A stretch of DNA of 64,000 nt from Exophiala sp. HKRS030. Lineage: Eukaryota; Ascomycota; Eurotiomycetes; Chaetothyriales; Herpotrichiellaceae. The stretch's first letter is position 1, and each line of letters starts with the position of its first letter. The stretch is taken from the NCBI GenBank assembly GCA_023897205.1, contig JAHWDD010000005.1:4402001-4466000 (forward strand), given 5' to 3'. Of the stretch, positions 55,601 to 64,000 are shown one piece after another. A model generated the notes under the pieces. The model was not told where the DNA came from, made no database searches, and saw only the letters and a list, made by a program, of their open reading frames with translations. The position numbers and the translations under genes were made by a program.

Positions 55601-57130
55601 ATGACAACAAACGGAGCCCCCAATGCAGCCTGGTCACCTGCTGGTTGGAGAGGCAAGCCAATCGTCCAGTCAGTCGAATACGAAGATCAAGCCTCTCACC
55701 AGAAAGCCATTTCAAAGTTGAATACTCTTCCACCACTCGTCACGCCACGAGAAATCGTCAAGCTGAAGAACGAACTACGCGAGGTTGCCTTGGGAAATGC
55801 TTTTCTTTTGCAGGGCGGCGACTGTGCAGAATTGTTTGATTATTGTAACCAAGACATGATCGAAGCCAAAGTCAAACTACTGCTTCAGATGTCACTTGTC
55901 CTGATTTACGGTGCCAAGAAGAAGGTTGTGCGTATTGCTCGTATGGCTGGCCAATATGCCAAACCTCGTTCTTCACCAATGGAAACCGTCAAAGGCGTCA
56001 CTATGGCAAGCTTCAGAGGTGATATCCTGAACAGCTACGAGGCCGACGTGGTCGCAAGAACTCCTAATCCGACTCGGCTTGTCGATGCATATTTCCATTC
56101 AGCTGCCACCCAGAATTATCTGCGGGCGGCATTGGCTTCTGGTCTGGCTGACCTGCACGCACCTTTGGACTGGAGTCTGGGCCATGTTCGTGATCCGAAT
56201 GTACGAGATAGTTATCAGCAAATCGTCCAGCGAATCACAGACACCCTCGACATGATGCGTACAATAGGATTGGACACAGGAGGTGGTCTGGAAACGGTCG
56301 ACCTTTTCACATCTCACGAAGGGTTATTGCTTGAGTATGAAGAGTCTCTGACCCGGAAATTCAAACATCCACCCAATGCTCTACCGAAATCCTCTCCTCT
56401 CCTGTCGCAGGGATTAAATGACGCCCGGAAGCGCAAGACTTCTCTTCCAACTCAACTTCCGCCTCCACTGCCCCCAAATGAAGGTTTCTATGACACGTCA
56501 GCCCATTTCATCTGGATCGGTGACCGAACCCGGCAGCTGACGCATGGACACGTGGAATTCTTCCGAGGTATCGCGAACCCCATCGGCGTAAAGGTTGGAC
56601 CATCCATGCCTGCAACCGACCTGGTACCCTTGCTGAACATCCTCAATCCGACATATGAAGTTGGGAAAATCGTCCTGATCACTCGTTATGGCCATGACAA
56701 GATCTCGACACATTTGCCAGGCCATATTCGCGCCGTTCAACAATCCCCGCACCGCGACACCGTAGTCTGGCAATGCGACCCGATGCATGGAAACGGCCGA
56801 AATGCAACTGTGACTGTGCCCGAAGGTGAAGGTAGCACGACCAGCACAATCAAGACCCGTCGATTCTCCGATATCCTGTCAGAACTTCGGCAAGCACTGC
56901 AGATCCACAGATCAATGTCAAGCTACCTTGGCGGTGTACATCTCGAATTAACAGGTGAAGCCGTCACAGAATGCGTGGGAGGAGCGGAGGAATTGACCGA
57001 ACAGGATTTGAGCTTGAATTACACGACCTTCTGCGACCCGCGGTTGAACGAAAAGCAGGCGCTCGAACTGGCGTTCTTGGTTGCGGGGTTCTACCGGGAA
57101 GATGTAAATGCAGACACAAAAGCAGCTTGA
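55601..57130 (+). CDS. Class II 3-deoxy-D-arabino-heptulosonate-7-phosphate synthase
   Basis: A single exon encodes 509 residues. The enzyme condenses phosphoenolpyruvate and erythrose 4-phosphate, the first step of the shikimate pathway to aromatic amino acids. It belongs to the plant/bacterial class II, not the yeast Aro3/Aro4 class I. Motifs: LQGGDCAELF (metal Cys), RIARMAGQYAKPRSSPME, GVTMASFRGDILN, FTSHEGLLLEYEESLTR, THGHVEFFRGIANPIGVKVG, ITRYGHDKI, WQCDPMHGNG, and GGVHLELTGEAVTECVGG with metal Glu and His ligands. Length fits the microbial class. The start ATG at 55601 is the first in frame and follows a purine-rich CATTCACC-type context. There is no organelle leader. It converges on the amidase gene. 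TGACTCA upstream suggests general amino-acid control. Confidence 0.96.
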   Translation: MTTNGAPNAAWSPAGWRGKPIVQSVEYEDQASHQKAISKLNTLPPLVTPREIVKLKNELREVALGNAFLLQGGDCAELFDYCNQDMIEAKVKLLLQMSLVLIYGAKKKVVRIARMAGQYAKPRSSPMETVKGVTMASFRGDILNSYEADVVARTPNPTRLVDAYFHSAATQNYLRAALASGLADLHAPLDWSLGHVRDPNVRDSYQQIVQRITDTLDMMRTIGLDTGGGLETVDLFTSHEGLLLEYEESLTRKFKHPPNALPKSSPLLSQGLNDARKRKTSLPTQLPPPLPPNEGFYDTSAHFIWIGDRTRQLTHGHVEFFRGIANPIGVKVGPSMPATDLVPLLNILNPTYEVGKIVLITRYGHDKISTHLPGHIRAVQQSPHRDTVVWQCDPMHGNGRNATVTVPEGEGSTTSTIKTRRFSDILSELRQALQIHRSMSSYLGGVHLELTGEAVTECVGGAEELTEQDLSLNYTTFCDPRLNEKQALELAFLVAGFYREDVNADTKAA

Positions 57131-57358
57131 AATAAGGGCTTATGGATTTGATATTGCTGGTTGCATTGACGTGGGAGCAACGGATTTTTGTTCGGAGTAA
57201 GGCTGTGCATCTGGCGACAGGATAGCAAAATCTTGAGTTGGAGCATCACTTTGTCTTTATTAGGTAGTCGAAGGATAGCCTCCACGATGTCGCACTGTGA
57301 GAATCCCTTGAAAGCTCTCAAAGTGCAAGTGCCAATGAGCCCATTCATTTCGCTGTGC
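57131..57358. other. Convergent intergenic region
   Basis: This 228-bp 3' region is shared by the DAHP synthase and amidase genes; nothing else is visible. Confidence 0.5.
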
Positions 57359-59106
57359 CTATCTGAATGGGGCGAGGGGAAGAGAACCGACAGAGTCCTT
57401 AATAAGCTCCATAGCCTCAAATATCTTCTCGTCGTCGTACCTACGGCCCACCAGCTGCAGCGAGATAGGTGCATCGACATACTTGTCTGGCGAATACAGC
57501 TTGTAGTTCCACTCGTCTTGCTTGTTCAGAGGTGTGTATTCTTCCTCGGCTTTATCCTGCTCCTGATCCACTTGAGACACCGGGAACACCATGGCAGGGT
57601 AATCAAGTAGATTCCATTGCGACGTATAACCCCAATATCTGGCGTGATTCAATGGTGGCGCTGCACCAGGGCCGACTGGACATAGGATCACATCGACTGG
57701 GTATCCGTCTTTGCCCGTGTCGTTCCACAATTTGGCATATTCAGCGCGATATTTCTCCCGCTGCAGAGTCAAGTCCCAGACTTCCGAGATAGTGTGCTCC
57801 TTGACGCCGGGTTGTTCTTTGATAATGAAATCTGACAATGGGAGCCATGGCTCGCCGCTTGAAGCGATGGCCTCGCGGTCCTGTTTCGCCCCGTCACAAA
57901 AGTACATGGATGAAATAATGTCCCACGCTAGGTCGTGCTTGTACGGCTTCCAATCGACGAATTCCACCTCAGGTGTTGATTCGAGCTTTGCTTTCAGCTC
58001 CTTCAGTGCGCGGACGATGGGAGGATGCGGCTTGACCACGCCATCGCTCCAAAGAATGCCAATCTTGAGTTTCTTCGTGCCATCTGGTTTGATCAAATAG
58101 CTTTCCTTAGGAGGATATGACCATGGGAACGGCAGTAAAGAAGGTTCCACAAGCCACGGCTTTTGGTCGATAAGCGCCTTCATGAAAACCTGGCATCCCC
58201 CCAACGATGTGCTCATGGGCCCAATGACCGGCACGATCTGTTCTTGGCCGCCCATCGGTGCTGTCAATCCCGCCATTGGTAGTCTATAAGATGTAGGTCT
58301 GAACCCCCAAATCCCACAGTTCGCCGATGGAGATCTGATGCTCCCTCCAATATCTGTACCGATACCCAATGGGCTTCCTTTCAAACCAATCAACGCCCCT
58401 TCTCCGCCTGAACTCCCTCCTGAGGTCAAAGTCCTGTTGAACGGGTTGACTGTTTCGCCATACAAGTTGTTCGCCGTCTCCAAATGCATCAGACACTGTG
58501 GCTGAGTCGTTCTCACATATAAAACACAGCCAGCATTCTGCAATAATTGAAGGATGTGAGCATCTTCTTCGGCAACTCTATCCCACCAGCCCACGAACCC
58601 ACCATTATGGCCCAGGCCTTTGATGCCGATGTGCTCCTTGACACTAATCGGTAAGCCGTGAAGAGGTCCTATGGGTTTCCTGTTTTTGGCAAGATACTCG
58701 TCCAGAAATTCTGCCCTGGCAATCGCAGCCTCTGGCAAAACCTCAGTCACGCAATTTGTCTACCAAGTTTCCAAGATCAGTACCATTTCGCGTAGAAGAA
58801 GTTGCCTTCAGTTTGCAGACGTCCACTTACAAGCCTCTGCGCGATACCCGCTCTTCTCAGGAAAGCTTTTGTCACCTCAACACTACTAAGCTTGCCCGAA
58901 GCCAGAGAACTGAGCAATTGCTCTGGTGACGTTTCCGTGATTGCATATTCGTCCTCGCCTAACAGTTGCTGTGGTATGTGAGTGGTGTTGAGCGGGAGTT
59001 CTGATGAGCTTGGAACCTCAGGGACCGTAGGTTGGATACGCTCAATCGATTTGTCTCGCAGGGACTGAGCGATGGCGGCCACCTCCTGCCAAGGTGCTTT
59101 GACCAT
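57359..59106 (-). CDS. Acetamidase/fatty-acid-amide-hydrolase type amidase
   Basis: Exons complement(57359-58759, 58831-59106) give 558 residues, the normal length for fungal AmdS-type amidases. The intron at 58760-58830 is GT-AG in phase 0. The amidase-signature triad is complete: Lys in LPISVKEHIGIKG, cis-Ser in TSGGSSGGEGALI, nucleophile Ser in GIGTDIGGSIRSPSANCG. The segment before the core (ITETSPEQLLSSLASGKLS, then VEVTKAFLRRAGIAQRLTNCVTE) is typical of acetamidase-like enzymes. It hydrolyses small amides to acid plus ammonia, allowing amides to serve as nitrogen or carbon source. The ATG at 59106 is the first in the frame. It is a different subclass from the amidase at 13.6 kb. Its start faces that of an amino-acid permease 1.5 kb away. 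Confidence 0.94.
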
Positions 59107-60614
59107 TTTCTTGGGTGGTGATTTAATCTTTGGGCCGAGCAAACAACTTTTCGTCGATATCACTTGTTACAGAGGAAGAACAACGAGCATGATTATAAAT
59201 TCAAGTTCGAACCAAATACCTCTGCGAGAGGTTACACAGTCCCGATTGTGTGTAGCAAGTATATTGCACAGAGAATGCTGATAACCAGCAGTTTCACGGT
59301 CACTAACCGAGCCCTTATCGCCAGAACGCGTTATCGTACGTAAATGGCTGAGGGGTTTGCTAAAGTGCTTTTAGACGTCAAATCAAACACGCGAGAGCCA
59401 TCAATCCTCCACTCTCCTCTTTCGTTGGGTAATTAGTAAACAAGATTCTCCCCTCCAGAGGAGATGCCCGTTCGCCAGACGAACTCTGAAGATACTCAGA
59501 TACTCACTCAGCTGGAACATTCGAAGGTCCAATCGATTGGATTTGCGCTCTATCCGCATCCACAACCACAACCACAACATGGCACTCCGGTGTTGGGTTC
59601 TACAGTGTGCACTGCACAAGCTCTCACAAAGCTTTGAGCATTCGTTTGATCGTCGAATTACGTTCAAAGAATAGATGGAAATGATATATAAAGCAGTATC
59701 TCTACTGCATACTGGCTTATGGCCTTGAACATTGGGCCCCGCAAAAGCGACCCCCAGATTGAAGTTGAAGGAACACTTCTGTTTTCACCTCAAGCTCGGG
59801 CCCAAGCTTCGCCAATCTTCCCCAGCTTTTCGCAGACGCGAGACATCCCCAGGTCGGGAGGACGACCATTCGCTGAACTTCATTTTCTGCTTCCGATCTT
59901 ACAGGTACCGGGTGTAACCGCACATGGCCGACCACGAGCCGTTTAGAGTTGAAGACCTTACATACAAATTACCTAACATTACCTAACAATGCAACGACGA
60001 AACCCTGACCATGATGCAGTTTGCAGCTGCTTGGGGAGCCACACACCCTTTCCACCGAAAGACCTTACAGGTCTTGGATCCTCACAAGGCTCTTTCTGAT
60101 CGGCTTGTGAAGCTTCGTTTATGCTTGACTGGACGTGAAAATTTTTCCTCCGCAAGTCCCCCGCCCTGAACGGATTAGGCAGGCTTCGGGAAGCCCCTGG
60201 TGGAATGTGAGGTGAGGTGATCAGGTATCGGGAGTTGCAGCCGACGTATGTGCACGAGGAGTACGGTTGCAAATCTGACCTGATGTCGGGTACGAGGCAT
60301 GGGGTCTGGGGAAGTTACTGTCATCTGATGCTGAAATCTCTGCACTTTGTGGAGTGGTTTTACTCCAGGTATCGGGAGTATGGAGTGGTATAAAATGCTG
60401 CTTGAACCCCGTGGGGTTTGAGGGTATCATCCACAAGCGGCTCGACCTTGAAGAGCAGTCAATTACCCGAGAGCGTGGACCAGGCTCTTACAGTGATAAA
60501 TTGCTGGGAGTTCCATTTTCTTTCGTGACCAAAAGTCTCCCATCCATCTGGAGCACAACGAGCTCGTCGGGCAACGAAAGCACAGACCTTATCTTCCAAG
60601 TGACCACCTCAAAG
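59107..60614. promoter_or_regulatory. Divergent promoter region of amidase and amino-acid permease genes
   Basis: No coding feature is evident in these 1.5 kb between the divergent amidase and permease genes. A TATA box is present before the permease (60389-60395). The word AGGTATCGGGAGT occurs twice, near 60222 and 60367, 145 bp apart, and may be a shared factor-binding site or chance. Confidence 0.5.
60389..60395 (+). promoter_or_regulatory. TATA box of the amino-acid permease gene
   Basis: TATAAAA lies about 220 bp upstream of the ATG at 60615, a plausible fungal core promoter spacing given a long 5' leader. Confidence 0.45.
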
Positions 60615-62372
60615 ATGGATCGCATACATGAGCAGCAGATTTCCTCCTCCAACACCTCCACTGAGGACGTCGAGAAGTCAGGACATGTTCACCATGTCGA
60701 GGAAGGAAAGGTCATGAACATTGAACAGGGAGAGCACAATGTGCTGGCCAAGAAGCTCAAAAGTCGACACATGCAAATGATAGCCATAGGTACGTCTTGT
60801 GTATCGTATCCCTTTATGGGAACCCTGCTGAAAGATATTCCGCAGGAGGATCAATCGGCGCAGGCTTGTTTGTTGGCTCGGGAAGCGCTCTTCGAACCGG
60901 AGGTCCTGCCAGTGTCCTCATTGGGTTCATGATCATCGGTGTTATGCTCCTGTGCACGATGCAGGCTCTCGGAGAGCTTGCCGTTCTCTATCCTATCAAC
61001 GGTGCTTTCTTCTCCTACACTTATCGCTTCGTCGACAAGTCATGGGGGTTCGCCATGGGCTGGTGGGCTTGTTTCTTCCTGTTTCTTGATGATAAGCCGC
61101 TGACGTGTGAGCAGGAATTATGCCTTGGGGTGGCTCATTGTACTACCATTTGAATTGACAGCGGCTTCCATCACCATCCAATACTGGCGCACCGACATCC
61201 ATGTCTCTGTCTGGATCGCTTCGTTCCTCGTCATGTTATGCCTGATCCAGATCTTCGGCGTGCGCGGCTACGGTGAAGTCGAATTCGTCCTATCCTGCAT
61301 CAAGATCTGCGCCTGCGTGGGCTTCATCATCTTCGGCATCGTGGTCAACTGTGGCGGCGTATCGACGGATGATCGAGGGTACATCGGTGCACGATACTGG
61401 CATGACCCAGGCGCTTTCAAATCAGGTTTTAGGGGCTTCTGCAGCGTATTTGTGACGGCCGCTTTTGCATTCGGAGGCACTGAGCTCGTGGGTCTAGCTG
61501 CTGCTGAGGCTGAAAATCCATCAAAATCGCTCCCCAAGGCTACCAAGCAGGTGTTCTGGCGCATTGCATTCTTCTACATCTGCACGCTTTTCATTCTGGG
61601 TCTGATCCTGCCGTCCGACGACGATCAGCTGCTCGGCGCAAGTGGTGCAAACACCAAGGCATCTCCATTTGTGCTAGCGATCAAAATGGCTGGTGTGCCC
61701 GCATTGCCATCCATTTTCAACGCCGTCATCACCATCTCCGTCATCAGCGTGGCGAACTCGTGCACATACGCCAGTTCTCGTACTATGCAAGCACTCGCGG
61801 CCAATGGCATGGGTCCGCAGTTCCTCAGATATATCGACAAAGCCGGACGACCATTGTGGTGCATTGTTCTTCAACTCACGTTTGGTCTGATTGCTTTTGT
61901 CGGAGAAGCCAATGCATCGGGCCAGGTGTTCACATGGCTGCTGTCTTTGACGGCGTTGTCCTTCTTCTTCGCCTGGGCCAGCATCAACCTATCTCACATC
62001 CGGTTCCGTGCTGGATGGAAATACCACGGCTACAGCGAATCGCAACTGCCGTTTCGAGCACTCTTCGGTGTGTATGGCTCATACCTTGGCTTGTTCTTGA
62101 ATTGTCTGGCGTTGGTGGCGACCTTCTACACAAGTCTCTTCCCACTGGGTGGAAAGCCTGATGCCGAGACCTTCTTCACGAACTATTTGGCGGCACCGAT
62201 TGTGCTCGCCTTCTATGTCTTCTGGAAACTGTATAGTCGTGATTGGAGTCTGTATATTCGAGCTAGCGATATGGATGTTACGAGTGGGCTGAGACCTGGG
62301 TGGAATCATATGGCTGAATCAGAAAAGGATGTTCGACCTGCATGGAGGAGATTTCTTTCGGGCTTTATCTGA
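60615..62372 (+). CDS. Amino-acid permease, YAT family (Gap1-like)
   Basis: Exons 60615-60789, 60846-61062 and 61115-62372 encode 549 residues with introns in phase 1 and 2. The N-terminus is hydrophilic and acidic, with a Lys pair before LKSRHMQMIAIGGSIGAGLFVGSG, the substrate-binding TM1 motif of amino-acid permeases. About 12 TM segments follow, with conserved ALGELAVLYPINGAFFSY, RFVDKSWGFAMGWNYALGWL (spanning the second intron), FAFGGTELVGLAAAEAENP, SVANSCTYASSRTMQALA, and RFRAGWKYHGYS-type loop. The product is a proton-driven plasma-membrane amino-acid importer. The tail ends with a short basic segment. The gene lies divergent from the amidase gene, so nitrogen-regulated expression of both is reasonable inference. 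Confidence 0.96.
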
Positions 62373-63895
62373 AGGTCTGTGCTGAAGTCGCTTTCAAGGC
62401 GCCGTTGTGGCCTCTGGATGCAATATGTGGTGTGCGAGTTGTATGCTGTGCTCCAGAAGGGCTCCATCTAGTGGTGCTTGTAGGAGATCGATCGTGATTC
62501 TCTGTCTAGAATATCTAAGTGAGAGCGACTTGGCACTCTATCACGTGACCACACTCCAACAGTGCTCTTGATGCTCTCTGAATGCATAATGTACCTATGT
62601 ATCTAGCTGGTCACCAAAGATGGCATCTTGATGCCATTAAATGACAGTTCATCAACATGGTAAACACCTGATTTTCGCTCCAACAACACTCCAGTATTCT
62701 GCCATACCCCGTTCTCCACTCGGAGCACTCACGAGACGGCCCGAAGTCCGAGATTGAACGAGACATCCTGCAGAGCCTATAGGGGAAATCTGCTAGGAGT
62801 ACCAGGTGGCCATCTTGTGCTGGAAGACCCGTTAACCATCAAAACAGGCTCAACAATGCGAGACCTATCCGTATGTTCCGGGTTGTAGGCTTTACAGAGC
62901 TGTAGAAGCGTACAATCCGACTCCAACCTAAGCCGCCGGTCTAGGGAGGTTGAATGCTATAATATACGATGCCCAAGTTTGCGAGCCTGCATATGCCACA
63001 CGGTAGTCACAGTCATAGTCACAGTTCGCTGTACGGTACAGTCCCCAAGCCATCATACATAGTGCCAGGATATAAAACATATCTACACTTCTGGGTGTGT
63101 AACAGGCGACATTGCGCCATCCAGACGTACAATGAGATCTCGATGTTGCTACCTCACCGACCAATCACGGAAACGACATATCAAGTATTCCCCCACTCTG
63201 CGAAATGCCCATTATCGGTATGTCGTCAGTGGGTTATTAGTCACATAGGGCACAGGGTAACCTGTATCTCCAAGTCCAAGCCCAGCCTCCACAAATGGGG
63301 ACATGAATATTAACATGATACTCAAGCACTGATCGAAGCATCTACTCTATATATGCCATCGAGCCTTTAGTCTTCCAGTATCGGACACACATAGAATACC
63401 TCCTGGAATATCCCACCCAGACCACCACCCACTCATACACCCTTGTCCTTCCACTAGCATCTAGGTAGCAAATTGCATTATGACAACAAAAGTACGTCGC
63501 GCTGCCGGCGGCGCTCCGAGATCGACATCTCGCCATTCGCGGCTCTCGCGCCGATGCCGGTGGTGCTTGTTTTTCTCTCGCATTTCCCCAAATCTCGCTA
63601 TTGACCCCATTTTCATTTATCCTGTTGTTCTATTTACTTCCCAACCCGGGATTTCGTCGTTTGTTGGGACTTTTGTGCGGAGAGAGGAAGCGCCTATTTG
63701 TGACCTTGTCATCAATTTCTCCCGGCTTTTACTGTATCAGAGAGACCAGAGAATCAAGAGACACTATTGGCGTTGGTTCGTTCTTTGATTTGGAGCGAAG
63801 CTAGTATAATCGCAATTGGATTGCATTCCATTGGCGATTTCAAGACGACATTGGAGAATCCCACCAACAACGTCGCCTTGACCGCTTCAATCCAG
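62373..63895. other. Intergenic region at the right edge
   Basis: No gene is supported. Short GTCACAGT repeats lie near 63004-63026. From about 63590 to 63780 the plus strand is pyrimidine-rich, as in fungal promoters, which fits a gene starting near the right edge. Confidence 0.4.
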
Positions 63896-64000
63896 ATGCG
63901 ACATCGCAGTACGCCTCACGCCAGCGTCGCCGCCGTCGCCATCACCATTGCCTCACCGACGGGCTACAAAGTCTTTCGACACTCCAACTCCAACCTCAAT
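63896..64000 (+). CDS. Possible 5' end of a gene running off the window
   Basis: An ATG at 63896 opens a frame to the window end (35 codons), downstream of a pyrimidine-rich promoter-like stretch. A second frame also stays open over most of this span, so the choice is uncertain. No domain can be recognised. Confidence 0.25.
   Translation, partial: MRHRSTPHASVAAVAITIASPTGYKVFRHSNSNLN

Noticed and set aside
1..64000. tRNA and rRNA genes
   Set aside because: I looked for B-box-like GGTTCGANNCC words. The only good hit (near 44835) lies inside the bZIP coding exon, and no cloverleaf was apparent.

Overview
The window is nuclear DNA of a filamentous ascomycete (Pezizomycotina). The evidence is short spliceosomal introns of about 40-120 nt with GT-AG ends and CTAAC/CTGAC-type branch points, GC near 50 percent, and families typical of mould genomes: CorA-like GMN protein, DHA1 MFS carriers, fungal NLR, GH17 glucanase, amidase-signature enzymes, class II DAHP synthase and a YAT amino-acid permease. 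I cannot place it below class level. There is no bacterial-style operon, CRISPR array, rRNA or tRNA that I can see. Genes were rebuilt by joining exons in phase, so exon coordinates are given in the entries.

Layout. 0-3.1 kb: the 3' part of an acyl-CoA dehydrogenase (+) converging on a CorA-like transporter (-). 4.6-8.4 kb: an MFS carrier (-) divergent from a GA4-desaturase/AsaB-like oxygenase (+). 10-13.5 kb: an NLR with a hydrolase-like N-terminus, NB-ARC and TPR helices (+), converging on an amidase with a long N-terminal extension (-). 17.7-24.8 kb: a secreted GH17 glucanase (+) and a 1766-residue BRCT protein (+). 25.7-27.1 kb: an intronless DUF2786-like gene (-) with a tandem repeat nearby. 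30.2-31.5 kb: a broken gene for a small secreted protein (+) and an orphan last exon of an MFS carrier (-). 32.3-36.3 kb: an aldehyde dehydrogenase (-) divergent from an N-terminal protein methyltransferase (+). 36.7-38.4 kb: an AT-hook/EVE protein (-). 44.0-46.1 kb: a bZIP factor (-) between two long gene-poor stretches. 52.4-62.4 kb: a compact housekeeping block with an SMP-30/gluconolactonase-like enzyme (-), HYPK-like protein (-), DAHP synthase (+), acetamidase-type amidase (-) and amino-acid permease (+). A partial reading frame may start at the right edge.

The genes do not form one pathway. Neighbour pairs that may be co-regulated are the divergent MFS/oxygenase pair and the amidase/permease pair (nitrogen acquisition). 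HYPK, a ribosome-associated factor in other eukaryotes, shares a 396-bp intergenic region with DAHP synthase.

The most unusual signal is a set of single-base reading-frame breaks. Conserved protein sequence continues in another frame in the aldehyde dehydrogenase (twice), the methyltransferase, the bZIP factor, the small secreted protein (twice) and probably the oxygenase. Correcting one base at each break makes each rebuilt coding length divisible by three. Most breaks lie at short homopolymers, so assembly indels are the first explanation to exclude before calling pseudogenes. I saw no complete, clearly new multi-gene system.
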